64,000 nucleotides of DNA from Verrucomicrobiota bacterium (GTDB lineage Bacteria > Verrucomicrobiota > Verrucomicrobiia > Limisphaerales > JAFGQR01). Numbering within the stretch: position 1 is the stretch's first letter; the number at the start of each line of letters is the position of its first letter. The DNA lies in assembly GCA_016935555.1 (NCBI GenBank), contig JAFGQR010000163.1:1-64000 (forward strand). Direction: 5' to 3'. The position numbers and the translations under genes are program-made. Positions 17,301 through 32,300 of the stretch are shown here, one piece after another. The notes beneath the pieces were generated by a model, which searched no databases, was not told where the DNA came from, and worked only from the letters and a program-made list of their open reading frames with translations.

Positions 17301-20300
17301 GGCGCGACGGCGTTGGACGGCACATGGACGCACGACAACTCCTCCGATGCCTGGGCGCTGGACGGACGCGGCGCGGGCGTCGGGCTGCCCGGCGGCCTCA
17401 GCACCACCCAAGGGGTGCTGACGCTCGAAGACGCAGTCAGCAGCCTGACCGCCGACAACCGGCGGTTCCATTTCATGCACAATCTCGACCAGGACGCCCA
17501 GGTGGCCGCCCCCGACTCGATCCTCAACGACGGAATCACGCTCAGCTTCCGGGCGCGTCTGACCCCGGCCGCGCCCACCGATCCGCTGACCGAGCTGGCC
17601 GGCGCGCCCAACGGCGCGGTGAACAGCGGGAACGGCCACGGGATGATTGGGATCCGGCAATCGGCCGCGCCGGGGATGATGCTTTCCTTCAGCCTGAACC
17701 AGGCGGTGGAAGACACCAGCCCGACGGCCACCTACAGTTTCGGCCAGGCGGGCCTGCACATGAACAACCTGTTCGGGGAGACGCCCAATGCGTTTGTGGA
17801 TCCGGGTGAATTTGGCGACGTGAACCTGTTGCCGCTCGATCCCGGCGTGTTTCATCATTTCTGGATCACCATCACGAACAACGGAGCCGACCCGGGCACG
17901 CACCGGGTGGCCGTGTATCGGGATGGCAGCTACACGCCCGCCGTGTTCAACGTCACGGCCGGCAACGCGGTGGACACGGTCACCTCGGGCGCTCCGGTGA
18001 CGAATTACCTGGCGTTGAGCGTGGCGAACCTCGCCGACCAGGTGGGGGCGTTCGACCTGGATTTTGTCGCCTACCGCGCGGGCGTGCTGGAGCCGGGGCA
18101 GTTTGACATTCCGGTGGCGATCCTGCGGCAGCCCGCGAGCCAGGCGGTGGCTGCGGGAGCCAGCGCCCTGTTCACCGTGGACGTCACCGGAACGCCGCCC
18201 GTCGCCTACCAGTGGCGCCGGGACGGCATCCCGATTCCCGGCGCCACCCTCCCCCACTACGCCACGCCGCCCGTCACGCCGGCCGACGACGGCGCCGTGT
18301 TCAGCGTCGTCGTGTCGAATTTCTGCGGCGCCGTGACGAGCGCGCCCGCGACGCTCGAGTTGTTGCTGCCGCCGCAGATTGTCGCCCACCCGCAAAGCCA
18401 GGATGCCACGAACGGCGAGCCGGCGCGTTTAACCGTCCTGGCCGGCGGTGAAGGGACCCTGGTCTACCAGTGGTATTTCAACGATACCGTGATTCCCGAA
18501 GCCACGGCCGACACCCTCCTCTTCGACCCCGTCCAGCCCGACGACGGCGGCCCCTATTACGTGGTGGTCGCCAACGACGCCGGCTCCGTCACCAGCGCCG
18601 TCGCCGTGCTGACTGTCCGACTGCTGGATTTCGGGGATGCCCCGGCGCCATACCCGACCCTCAGGACCGACAACGGCGCACGCCATCTGCTCGTGGACGG
18701 GGTGTTCCTGGGCGCGGGGGCGGATGCCGACGCCGACGGGCAACCGGACGGCGACGCCATGGGCGACGACATCCATGGCGACGACGAGGACGGCGTCGTG
18801 TTCGTCACCGGCTGGACGGTGGGCCAACCCGCCCAACTCAACGTCACGGCGTCGGTCGCGGGCTTCCTCGACGCGTGGTGCGACAGCGACGGGAACGGAA
18901 CCTGGGCGGACCCGGGCGAGCGATTGCTGGCCAGCCAGCCCCTGGCGCCCGGCGCCAACGCCCTGACCGTCGCCGTGCCCCTGGAGGCCACCGTCGCCCG
19001 CGGGTTCGTCCGCTTCCGATTCAGCACCGCCGGGGGCCTGTCGCCGGTGGGCATTGCCGCCGACGGCGAGGTGGAAGACTACGCGGTGCCCTTGACCCTG
19101 GTGGGCGATGTGGGAGTGTCGATGACGGTCACGCCCGATCCGGTCGCGGTCGGCGGGCCGCTGACGTTCGAGGTGACGGTGGGCAACACGGGGCCGTCGC
19201 CGGCGGGGGACGTGGTGTTGAGCGGGGCGCTGCCCGGGAACGCGGTGCTGGTGGAGGCGGCGCCGGGCCAGGGCAGTTGCGCGCAGATCGGGGACACGGT
19301 CAGGTGCGATCTCGGGACGATCGCGTCCGGCGGCGCGGTCATCGTCCATCTCGTCGTGAGCCCAACCGCCGAGGGCACCGTCACCCAGACGGCAAGCGCC
19401 ACCACGGGCATCGTCGACGTGAACCCGTTGAACAACAGCGCCACCGCCACCGCCACCGCCCAGCTTGCACCGGCCATCGTCACCGCCCCGTTGCCCCAAA
19501 CGGCGCTCGCGGGCGATCCTGTCACGTTCACCGTGGTCGCGTCCGGCGCGTCGCTCAGCTACCAATGGCGCCGCGACGGCGTGGAGATCCCGGACCAGAC
19601 CAACGCGACGCTGGCCATCGCCCACGCGCAACTGGCGGATGCGGGCTATTACAGCGTGCGGGTCAGCAATCCGGTGGGCGCGGTCGAGAGCACGCCGGTG
19701 CTGTTGACGGTCCAGGCGGCTCCGGTCATTGTGAGACCGCCGGAGACGCAGAGGGCGTATGCGGGCGGCCAGGTGACCTTCACGGTGCAGGCCAGCGGTA
19801 CGGAGCCGTTGAGCTACCAATGGTTTTTCAATGGCACCCATCCCCTGCCCTCCGCCACCGGCCCCACCCTCGTCCTCGCCCCTGTGGATACCAACCACAC
19901 CGGCCTCTACCGGGTCCGCGTCACCAACAGCGTCGGCGCCGCAACCAGTCCGGATGCCGCGCTGACGGTGCTCGAGGCCGACTTCGGCGATGCTCCGCCG
20001 CCCTACCCCACCCTGCTCGTTGACAACGGCCCCAGGCACGTGCTCGTTCCCGGCGTCCGTCTGGGGACGGCTTCCGACGACGAACCCGACGGCCAGCCCG
20101 AAGCCGAGGCCCGAGGGGACGACCTGGCGGGGTTGAACGACGAGGACGGCGTGACGCTCAACGGGCCATGGTATTGGGGGCAATGGGTCACGGTGCAGGT
20201 CATGGCGTCCACCCACGGTGTTCTGGATGCCTGGGTGGATTTCGACGGCAACGGGTCGTGGGCCGAACCGGGCGACCGCGTCGCCACCCAACACGCCCTG

Positions 20301-23300
20301 GCGGCCGGACCCAACGCGGTGGCGTTTGTTGTGCCCGTGGCCGCCGTCGACGGGCGCACCTTTGCCCGGTTCCGGTTCACCACGGCCGGCGGGCTGGCGT
20401 CCGCAGGCGGGGAAGCCCCGGACGGGGAGGTTGAGGATTACACGGTGACCCTGCGGCCTGCGATGGACGTGGCGGTGACGCTCCTGGCGGCGCCGAGCCC
20501 GGTGGCGGTGGGCAGCGTGCTGACGTACACCCACACGGTGAGCAATCTGGGGTCGATCCCGGCGACGGACGTGTGGCTCACCAACTGGCTGCCTTCGGGG
20601 ATCACCCTGAACGCCGTGGCGTCCAGCCAGGGCGAATGCACCGTCGAGGACGGAAGGGTGATGTGCGCGCTGGGCACCCTGGAGCCCGCCGGCGCGGCGA
20701 CACTCACTCTCTCGGTCACCCCCACCACGGCGGTGTGGCTCACCAATGGCGTCCGGGTCGCCGGGTTGCCGGACGATGCCAACCCCGGAAACAACGCGGT
20801 GACCAACGTCGTCCACGCCCAAATCCCGCCCAAGATCACCACGCCGCCCCTGAGCCAATCCGTGTCCGAGGGCGCCACGGTCACACTGACCGTGGCGGCC
20901 ACGGGGACGGCGCTCAACTACCAGTGGCGCTTCAACGGGGTCGACCTCCCTGGCGCCACCAGCCCCACCCTCGAACTGCCGCAGGTTCGAATGGACCAAG
21001 CCGGCGAATACAGCGTGTGCGTGTCCAATGGCGTCGGCTCCGTGACGAGCGCGCCCGCCGTCCTCACCGTGCTTGCCGCGCCGGTCATTCTCACCCACCC
21101 CCAATCCCAAAGCCTCCCCATCGGGTCAAACGCCGTGTTCACCGTCAGCGCCGTCGGTTCCGAGCCGCTGCACTACCAATGGTATTTCAACGGGTCGCGC
21201 TTCGTCGGCGCCGTCCAACCCACGCTCACCCTCGCCGAGGTCACGGAACTGAACGCGGGCACCTACGCGGTGGTCGTCACAAACATCGTCGGCGCCGTCA
21301 CCAGCACGCCCGCCACGCTGACGGTGTGGGCGCCGCCGCAGATCGACACGCCCCCCGCCAGCCAGACCAACTACGCCGGCACCACCGTGCAGTTCAGCGT
21401 GGAGGCCAGTGGTCCCGGCCCCTTGACCTACCAGTGGTATTACAACAGCTCGCAAGCCCTGCCGGGAGCGACGGAATCGGTTCTGGTGTTGACCAACGTG
21501 CAAAAGTCCCAGTCGGGCAATTACCACGTCGAAGTCGCCAACCCCTCCGGCCGCGTGCCCAGCCCCACCGCGGTCCTCACCGTCTGGGAAGTCGATTGGG
21601 GCGACGCGCCCGATCCCCCCTACCCCACCCTCTCGGCCCGGCCCGGCGCCGCCCACATCCTGAACCCCGGCGTCCTCCTGGGCACGCGAAACGATTTCGA
21701 ACCCGACGGCCAACCCGAACCGGGCGCCCTCGGGGACGACGCGGCCGGCGGCGACGACGAGGATGGTGTCCATTGGACGAACGGCTGGTTCATCGGGCAA
21801 TCGGTTCCGCTGGAACTGGTCGCCTCCACCCTCGGATTCCTCGATGTTTGGGTCGACTTCAACCACAATGGCTCCTGGACCGACTACGGCGACAAATGCC
21901 TCGACGCCCGTCCGCTGCTCGCCGGCACCAACCTCGTCAACCTGGGCATCCCGCCCGGCGCCCTGCCGGGACCCACTTTCGCCCGGTTCCGGTTCAGCAC
22001 CCTGGGACACCTGGGACCCGACGGGATCGCGCCCAACGGCGAGGTCGAAGATTATGCGGTCACGCTGGAACCGGCGGCGAACCTCATGCTGGCGATGGCC
22101 GCGCACACGGAGGAGGTCGCCCTGGGCCAGGATCTGGCCTACACGCTGGTCGTGACCAACGCGGGCGCATCGGCGGCTTCGGGCGTCATGTTGAGCAACC
22201 GGCTGCCGGCGCACGTGACGTTCGTTTCGGCGGCGATTGGCCAGGGCAGCTGCACGGCGCAACAGGGGGTGTTGCTTTGCCAGGTCGGCACCCTGGCAGC
22301 CGGCCAAAGCACCGCCCTCGACGTCGTCCTCACCCCGCTTCAGGCTGGCCGCTACCCGCACGAGGCGAACGTGGGGGCGGCCGAGCACGACCCCAACCCG
22401 GCCGACAACACGCTGACCAACTCGAGCGCCGTCTTCATCCCGGTGGCGCCCCTGGCGAATCCCAACCGGATTGCGCTGCTCGACAACGGCCCGGCCGGCG
22501 TGTACCCCTCCACCATCTTCGTGTCCGGTCTTTCCGCGGCGGTTTACAGGGTGACGGTGACGGTGAACAGGCTCACCCATTTGTTCCCGGACGACATCGA
22601 CATGCTGCTGGTGGGGCCGACGGGCCAGGGCGTCGTGCTGATGTCCGACGCGGGCAGCGGCAACAGCCTGGACCAGGTCACGATCAGCTTCGACGACCGG
22701 GCGGCCCAGGCGATCAGCGACAGCGGGGTCATCGTGCCCGGCACCTACCGGCCCGCCAACCACGGCGGCACCGGCGACACCTTTCCCGCGCCCGCCCCGG
22801 CCCCGCCCTACGGCCCGAGCCTCTCGGCCTTCTACAACACCACGCCCAACGGGGTCTGGTCCTTGTATTGCCTGGATGACGCCCTGGATGACGACGGGGT
22901 CATCGAGGGCGGATGGAGCCTGGGCCTCGACTTGATGAATCCGATGACCGACCTGCAGCTTGCCATGGACGGCCCGCCCGGCGCCGTGCCGATGGGCACC
23001 AACCTGCTCTACACGCTTACCGTCGGCAACGCCGGCCCCGCCACCGTCCCCGGCATTGTCCTCCGCGACCTGTTCCAAGGCCCCGCCCAGGTGCTCGAAG
23101 CCACCAGCACCCAGGGCGCCTGCACCCGGATTGATGGGGGAATCGAGTGCGCCATCGGCACGCTGGCCGGAGGACAATCCGCCACCATCACCGTCCTCGC
23201 CGCCCCCGTCGCCACCGGCAGCGTCACCAACACCGCCACCCTCATCGCCGACGTCGCCGACTCGCAGCCGGCCGACAACACAGCCCGCCGGGTGACCGTG

Positions 23301-26300
23301 GTGCTGCCCATCACAGACGTGGAGCTGCGCCACTCCGACCTGCCCGAAACCGTGCCCTTCGACTGGTCCGGAACCATCACCCTCACCGTCGTCAACCGCG
23401 GCCCCAGCCCCGTCACGGGCCTCCACGTGGCAGACACGGTGCCGGCCGGAATCGAACTGGTGTCGGTCCTGCCCAGCCAGGGCGCCTGCGCGCCCGTGGA
23501 CGGGGGCATCGACTGCGCCCTGGGCGCACTCGGGGTCGATGGCACGGCGACCGTGGCCCTGGAGGTGCGCTCGGTGCAGCTGGGCGTGTGGACCAACACG
23601 GCGCGGGTGTCCTGCCTGGAGATGGATATCAACCCGGCCAATGACACCGCCGCGGAGGTCGTCACCGTCGAAAGCCCGCCCATCATCCTCGCCCAGCCGG
23701 TGGGACTGACCGTCAACAATGGCGATCCCGCCACCTTCGCCGTGACCGTGATGGGCACCGAGCCGCTGAGCTGCCAGTGGCGCTTCAACGGCGCCGACCT
23801 TCCCGGCGCCACCAGCAACGTCCTCCACCTCCCCCACACCTCCGCCGACCAGGCCGGCGAATACCGCGTCTGGATCACCAACCGCCTCGGCGCCGTCCTC
23901 AGCGACCCCGCGCTCCTGCTCGTGCGCGAACCGCCTTCCCTCTCGGTGATCGGCGACCAGACCCTGGCCGAAGACGAGCGGCGCACCGTCCCCTTCACCG
24001 TTGCCGACTCGGAAACACCCCCCGGCGATCTTGTCGTCACCGCCAGCTCCGCGAACCCCGAGCTGCTGCCGCCCGCTGGCCTCATTCTCGGCGGCGCGGG
24101 CGCGACCCGGACGTTGGACCTGGTGCCGGCAACCAACCGGGCCGGCACCACCACCGTCACCCTGACGGTCCGCGATGCGGACGGTTTCGAGGCGGCCCAC
24201 ACCTTCGCAGTGACCGTCACCCCCGTCAACGACCTGCCCGCCCTCACCCCGTTCGGCAACCCGGTGGCGGCCGAAGACGAAACGCTCGTGCTGCCGTTCG
24301 GGATTGCCGATGTGGAAACGCCGGCCGGCCAGCTGGGTCTGGCCGCGGTTTGCGCCAACCCGGCCCTGGTGGCGTCCGAAGGATTGATCCTCGGAGGCGA
24401 AGGCGACCGCCGGACCCTGACGGTCGTGCCCGTCGCGAACGCATTTGGCGAGGCCATGATCACGGTGACCGTCACCGACGGCGAGGGCGGATCGGCCGGA
24501 CAGAGCTTCCTGCTGACGCTGACGCCGGTGGACGATCCGCCCACCCTCGATCCCCCCGCCGATCTCGTCCTCGACGAGGACGCCCCCGAACAAACGCTTG
24601 CGCTGACCGGCATCAGCCCGGGCGCCACCAACGAGAACCAATCCGTCACCTTCGAGGTGGTGTCGAGCCATCCGGCCCTCATCCCCACGCCCACGATCGC
24701 CTACGCCCCCCCCGACACCGCCGGCACCCTGCGGTTCACGCCCCAGCCCGAGCAGTCCGGCACCGCCACCCTCACAGTCACCTTGCGCGACAGCGGCAGC
24801 CCCGGCCTCGTGACGGCCCGCGCCTTCCAGGTGGTCGTCCGCCCGGTCAACGACCTTCCCGTCGTCACCGCCCCCGGGCCCGTAACCCTCGAGGAGGACA
24901 CGGCGACGGGCCCGCTGACAATTCTCGTGGGCGACCTCGAATCGGGGGCGGAGACGCTGGCATTGAGCGGGTATTCCTCGGCGCCCGCCAAGGTGCCCCC
25001 GTCGGCGTTTGTGTTTGGCGGCAGCGGCAGCAACCGCACGGTCACCATCACGCCGCTGCCCGACGCGGCCGGCCCGGTCACCGTCACCCTCACCGTCACG
25101 GACCCCGACGGCGGCCAGGGCACCGCGGCGTTCGAACTGAGCATCACCCCCGTGAACGACCTGCCCGCGATGACTGCCATCCCGGATCAAACATCGCCCG
25201 AGGATGTCCCCGTGGTCATTCCGTTCCATCTTTGGGACGTCGAAACGCCGCCGGAAGACATGCTCGTGGTGGCCGTGTCGGCGAATCAGAGCCTGATCCC
25301 GGTGTCGAACATTGCGTTTGAGGCTTCGGGCAGCAATTGGACGCTGACGCTCACGCCGCAAACGAATCTGTTTGGCGAAAGCCGGATCACGATCAGCGCG
25401 GTGGATGCCGAGGGCGTGGTGGTGCGCAGCACCTTCATGCTGACGGTCGCCTCGGCCAACGACCCGCCCACCCTCGACCCCATCCCCGACCTGGTGCTCA
25501 CCGAGGACGCTCCCGAGCAGGTCGTGCTCCTGACCGGCATCACCGCCGGGCCCGCGAACGAGGACCCGGTCGTCACCGTCACCGCGGTCTCGGACCAGCC
25601 CGGGATCATTGCGGCACCCGCGGTGGTCCATACGCCGCCGTCCACCACCGCCGAGTTGCGGTTCACCCCCGTGCCCGACGCCTCCGGCATCGCACGGATC
25701 AGCGTCACCGTCGACGACGGCGCGCTGACCGACCGGTATTGCACCCGGATGTTGCGCGTGGCCGTCGGCGACGTCGACGATCCGCCCACCCTGGCCGGTC
25801 CTGCCGCCCAGACGCTCGACGAGGACGAAACCCGCGCGCTGTCCTTCACGATTGCCGATCCGGACACGCCCCTGGACGAGCTGTGGGTGCAGGCGGTGTC
25901 GACCAATCCCAACCTCCTGCCGGCGTCAAGCCTTCTCCTGAGCGGTTCCGGCGCCCAGCGCACCGTCACGGTGGCGCCCCTGGCCAACCGGCACGGCTCC
26001 GCCACCGTCACCCTGAGCGTCGCCGATGACGGCGGCACCAACACCGCCACGTTCGACGTCGTCGTGCGGCCTGTCAACGACCCGCCCACGCTGGCGCCGC
26101 TGCCGGACCTCGTCCTGCCCGAGGATGCCGGGCCTCAGACGGTCGCGCTCACGGGCATCTCCAGCGGCGCCGACAATGAGCCCGAACCGGTCACCCTCAC
26201 GGTGACGACGAGCGATCCCGGCGTGATACCGCAACCGGTGTTGACCTACCACAGCCCCGATGCCACCGGCACGCTCGCGTTCGAGGCGCCCCCCGAGAAG

Positions 26301-29300
26301 AGCGGCACGTCCACGCTCACCGTGACCGCGGACGACGGCCAGGGCGCCCAAACCCGGTGCGCCTTCACCGTCGCGGTCCAGTCCGTCAACGACCTGCCTG
26401 TGCTGTCGGCCATCGGCGACCAGTGGATCCAGGAAAACACCAGCACCGGCCCCCTCCCCTTCACGATTGGCGACCTCGAATCTCCCGCACCCACCCTCGC
26501 CGTCACCGCCCGCGCCTCCAACCCCGCCCTGGTGCCCAATGCGAATCTTGTCTTCGACGGCTCCGGCAGCAATCGGACCCTGACCGTGACGCCGCTGCCC
26601 GGGCGCAGCGGGGCCGCGGCGATCGACCTCACGGTGATCGATGCGGACCAGGGCGCAACCGGGATCACCTTCCTCCTCTTCGTGGCCGGCATCGAGTCCA
26701 TTCCCGTCATCGCCGGCGTCCCGGAACTGGCCATCGCCGAAGACGCCTCGACGGAGGTCCCCGTGGTGGTGGGGGACGACGAAACTCCCGCGGCGGAACT
26801 GACCGTCAGCGGGGTGTGCTCGGACGCGGCGCTGGTGCCGCCGGGCGGCCTGGTGTTTGGGGGGAGCGGGTCCAACCGCGTGCTGACGTTCACGCCGGCG
26901 CGGGACGCGTTTGGCAGCGGCACCCTCACGCTGTTCGTGGTCGACGCCCGGGGCAACGTGGCCCGCCAGGATGTCCCGCTCACCGTCACCTCCGTCAATG
27001 ACGCGCCAACCCTCGACCCGATCGCCCCGCTGGAAGTCGAGCCGGACGCGCCGCCACGGGTTCTGCGGCTGACCGGCATCGGAGCCGGCGCCCCCAACGA
27101 ATCCCAGCCCCTCACCGTCACAGCCGTCTCGAGTCACCCAGCCGTGGTGCCCGACCCCGTCGTCACTTATGCCTCCCCCGCCAGCCTCGGGCTGCTGACG
27201 ATCGCGCCGGCCGCCGGCGCCACCGGCACCGCGGTCGTCACTGTCACCGTGAACGACGGCGCCCCCGAACACGCCGCGACGTCGCAAACGTTCCCCGTGA
27301 CCGTGCACCCCGTCAACCAGCCCCCCACCCTCGAGCCCGTCGCCGACCGCCTCACCCTTCAAAACGCCCCCATCACCGTTCCCTTCGTCATCGGCGACGC
27401 CGAAACCCCCGCTGCCAGCCTCGTGGTCAGCGGCGCATCGTCGGACCCGCAGGTGCTGCCCGACGCGAACTTCCAGTTTGACGGTGCGGGATACAACCGC
27501 ACGGTCACGCTCACGCCGGCACCCGGTCAGGCGGGCTTCAGCACGGTGTCTCTCACCGTCACCGACGAGGCGGGCGGCACCGCCACCGCGTCGTTCCTGT
27601 TGCGGGTCGACCCGTGGAACACCCCGCCCGTCCTCTCCACGATCGCCGACCAGGTCACCGATGAGAACACGCCGGTGACGGTCGGCTTCACCGTGAGCGA
27701 CCGCGACACGCCGGCGGCGAGCCTGCTGCTGGCCAGCGATGTCTCCGACCCGCTGCTGGTGCCCGCGACCGGGCGGGTGCTGGGCGGCAGCGGCACCAAC
27801 CGCACGCTGACGCTCATCCCGACCCCGCACCGGGCCGGTTCAACCACGATCACGCTGGACGCCTACGACGAGCAGGGCTGGTCCAGCCAGGCGGTTTTTG
27901 TCCTCACCGTCAACGGCACCAACGACCCGCCTGCCATTGCGCCCCTGCCCGATGTCACCCTCCCGGCGAACGGGTCCGTCGCCTTGCCGTTCGCCGTCGC
28001 CGACCTGGAGACCCCGGCGGAAGATCTCGGGCTCGCGTGCGCGTCGACGGCGGCATCCCTGTTGCCGGCAAGTGGGATCATCTTTGGCGGCAGCGGCGCC
28101 GCCCGCACCGTCACCCTCACGCCGCTGCCCGGGCAGACCGGCACTGCGGTGGTCACCCTGACCGTGGCGGACGCCGGCAGCCTGGTGTCGTCGACCACCT
28201 TCACCGTCACCGTCGAACCCGCCGGCACGCCGCCCCGCATCACGGCGCATCCTGAAAGCCAGACGAACGCCATCGGCGCCGACGTGATGCTGACGGTCCG
28301 GGCTGTGGGCACCCCGCCGTTGCGTTATCAGTGGAAACACAACGGCATCCCCGTGCCCGGCGCCACGGAATCGATGCTGGTGTTGTCCAACGCGCAGCCT
28401 GCGGATGCGGGCCTGTATGGCGTCCGGGTTTCGGACGTCTTTGGTGCCGTGGCCAGCGAGACCGCGCAACTCACCCTGCTGGAGCCGCCTCTGCCCGGCC
28501 AGGCGCCCACGATTCTCCGCCAGCCGGCATCACTGACGTTGCCTGCGGGCGAGAGTGCGCGGTTTGTGGTGATCGCTGCCGGGACCGCGCCGCTGTTCTA
28601 CCAGTGGCAGCGCAATGGCGCCGACCTTGGCGGCGCGACGAGCGCCAGCCTCGTGCTGACGAACCTCCAAGGCGCAGACCAGGGCACCTATGCGGTGCGC
28701 GTTCATAATGCCCACGGCTCGATCCTCAGCACCGCCGCCGACCTCGTCGTCACCGGCGCTTATCCCGCCTCCAACACCGCCCTCGTCCCGCCCGGTGCCG
28801 TCTGGAAATATCGGGACACGGGCATCGACCTCGGCACGGCATGGCGGGAGCCTGCCTACGACGACAGCGCGTGGGCCTCCGGGGCGGCCCAATTCGGTTA
28901 CGGCGAGGGCGACGAGGACACGGTGGTCAGCTACGGGTCCGATGCCAACAACAAATACGTCACCACCTATTTCCGCCACGCGTTTGTGGTCGAAGACCCG
29001 TCGGTGTTTGTGCGGCTCCAGGTCGCCCTGCTGTGCGACGACGGGGCGGCGCTTTACCTCAATGGCACCGAGATCGTGCGCAGCAACCTGCCCGCCGGCC
29101 CCCTCGCCTATGCCACGCGCCCTGTGACCGCCATCACCGGCACCGCCGAAATCGCCTATGCCACCAACGTGCTGGACGCCTCCCTGCTGCTGCCGGGCAC
29201 CAACCTCCTGGCCGCCGAAATTCACCAGATCACTGCCGCCGACGCCGACCTGAGCTTCGACGGCGCCCTGGTCGCCGTGCCGTTCGGTCACGAACCTCCC

Positions 29301-32300
29301 GTGCTCGGCGCCTTCGCCAGCCAGACCATGCTTGAAGACGGCGTCCTGGCGTTGCCGGTGACGGTCGACGATCCGGACACCGAGGTGTTTCTGGTCACGC
29401 TGGCCGGCACCTCGAGCAACCCGGCGCTGATCTCCGCCACCAATTGCTTGTTCGAGGGCACCGGCATCCATCGCACCCTCCGCCTCGTCCCCGCCCCCAA
29501 CGCCTTCGGCACCGCCCAGGTGAGCGTCACCGCCAGCGACGGCACCGCCACCGCCACCACGACGTTCAGCCTCACCGTGCAACCCGTCAACGACCTGCCC
29601 ACCCTCCACCCCATCCCCGACCTCGCCTTGGCGGACAGCGCCGGCAGCTACACCGTCAACCTCACCGGCATCAGCACCGGCGCGACGAACGAAACCCAGA
29701 CGCTGAGCCTGACAGTCGTTTCCGGCAACCCCACCGTCGCCGAAATGAAAGACCTGAGCTATCTCAGCCCGGCGACCACCGGGGAGTTCGCCATCGATCC
29801 GCGGAGAAACAAATCCGGTGTGGTGCCATTCACTGTGACCATCACCGAAGCCAGTCCCACCACCAACCACGTGACGACACAGACCTTCAATGTGTATGTT
29901 CGGGACCAGGCCAACACGGTGCCCACCCTGACTGCCCTCGCCGATCAAACCCTCGCCGAAGATACCGCCACGGCCGCGCTGGCGTTCAGCGTCGACGACG
30001 CCCAAACCGCCGCCACCGCGCTGACCGTCACCGCCCGATCCTCAAACCCCAGCTTGGTGCCCCCCGCCGGGCTGGTTCTGGGCGGCACCGCTGCCGCCCG
30101 AACCCTGACGGTCACGCCCGCGCCCAACCAGTCGGGCACCGCGGTGATCACGGTGCAGGTGGTGGACGATGCGTTTGGCATGGCGCAGACCGAGTTTACG
30201 TTGACCGTGGCTCCCGTGAACGACCCGCCCGCCATCTCCGATCTGCCCGACCAGTCGGTGTCCGCAGGCCAACCCACCGCCCTGCTGCCCTTCGTCGTCG
30301 GCGACCCCGACACCCCAGCCCACACCCTCACCGTCACCGTCGCCTCCTCGAATCCCACGCTGCTGCCCCCCGCCCGCATCGAACTCGGCGGCACCGGCAG
30401 CAACCGCGTCGTGCGTCTCTGGCCGGTTCCGTCCGAGACCGGTTCCGCCACGGTCACCGTGTCGGTGAGCGACGGCGTGTCGAGTGCCAGCGACACGTGT
30501 GTGCTGACGGTGACGCCGTTCCCGGACCCGCCCGCCATTTCCAGCGTGGACAATCAAACCGTGCCGGAGGACACGGCCACGGCGGCCATTCCGCTGGTGG
30601 TGGGCGACGAACGCACCCCGGCCGCCGACCTGGCGTTGACCGTGCAAACCTCGGACGCCAGCCTGCTCCCGCTCGCCAATGTCCTGCTGCAGGGCAGTGG
30701 CTCGAATCGCACGCTGACGCTCACGCCGGCGCCCGACGCCTTCGGCAACGTGCGGGTCACCCTCACGGTCACCGACGAGGACCTCATGCCCGCCTCCACC
30801 AGTTTTCTGCTCACGGTCCAGCCCGTCAACGACCCGCCCACGCTCGATGCCCTGGCGGACCTGACCCTCGATGTCGACTCCGGTGCGCACGCAGTGCCGC
30901 TGACGGGGATCGGCTGCGGCAGCGCGCTGGAGACGCAGGTGGTGAGTGTCACCGCCACGTCCAGCCACACCGGCCTGCTGCCGCATCCGGACGTGAGCTA
31001 CGCGCCGGGCGCGACGATCGGCAGCCTCGTGCTCCGCCCGCTGCCCGGCGCCTCGGGAACCGTCACCGTCACCGTGAGCGTCAGCGACGGCCAGGCCCAC
31101 GCGGGCGCTGTCTCCCGCGAGTTCACCGTCACGTTCACCGAACTGATCGCCCTGTCCGCCATCGCCGACGTCTCGCTTGACGAAGACGCCACGCTCGACG
31201 TGCCGTTCACCGTCAGTGTCGTCTCCGGCGACCCCGGCGCAGTGACTGTGGTCGCCGTCTCGGCCCATCCGTCGTTGCTGTCCGGGACGGGTCTGGGGAT
31301 TCGCGGGGTTGGCGGGGACCGCATCCTGGCGCTGGCGCCCGCGCCGGACCAGTATGGGTATACGGAGGTCACCCTCACGGCCACGGATGCGCAGGGGGCC
31401 TCCGCCAGCCGCACGTTCACCGTGGTGGTCCGCTCGGTCAACGATATGCCCACCATCGATCCGATAGCGCCGCTCGACCTCACCGACACGTCCGGTCCGC
31501 AGCGGGTGCCGCTGACAGGCATCAGCGCCGGTGCAGGCAACGAGCACCAGTACCTGGTCGTCCGCGCCGCCTCCAGCGACCCGGCAGTGGTCCCGGCGCC
31601 TGCCGTCGCCTACACCAGCCCGGACAGCACCGGCAGCCTCACGCTCGCCCCCATGCCCAACGCCTCCGGGACCGCCCTGATCACCGTCACCGTCACCGAT
31701 CTCCAATCCCAAAACGCCGTCACCACCACCGCCTTCCCGGTCACCGTGACCGCGCAAAACGAGCCGCCCGTGATTTCCACCATCGCCGCGCAAACCACCA
31801 CGCCGGGCACTCCCGTCACGGTTGGGTTCATCGTGGTCGACGCTGAAACGGCCGCCTCGGCGCTGGAGGTGACGGCGGTGTCGTCGGACACCGCGCTGGT
31901 GCCTGCGACCAACCTGGTAATGACGGGCATCGACAACCAATGGTTGTTGACCATCGTGCCGGCCCCGCTGCAGACCGGCACCGTCACCCTCACCCTGTCG
32001 GCCCGGGATCCGGAGGGCGCCGTCGGCAGCCAGAGCTTCCCCCTCACCATCGGCCTGCCCAATCAACCGCCGTCCGTGACATCCCTGCCGGACCAGACGA
32101 CCATTGAAGCCACGCCTCTCGAAGGACTGGACGTGCAAGTGGCCGACGCCGAAACCGCCGCCGACGCCCTCCTGCTGGTGGGCCATTCGTCCAATCCTTC
32201 CATCGTGCCGGACGCCAATATCGTCGTCGAAGGCAGCGGCAACCATCGCACCGTCCGCATCCTGCCCGCCCCCGACGGCGAAGGCACCGCATGGATCACC

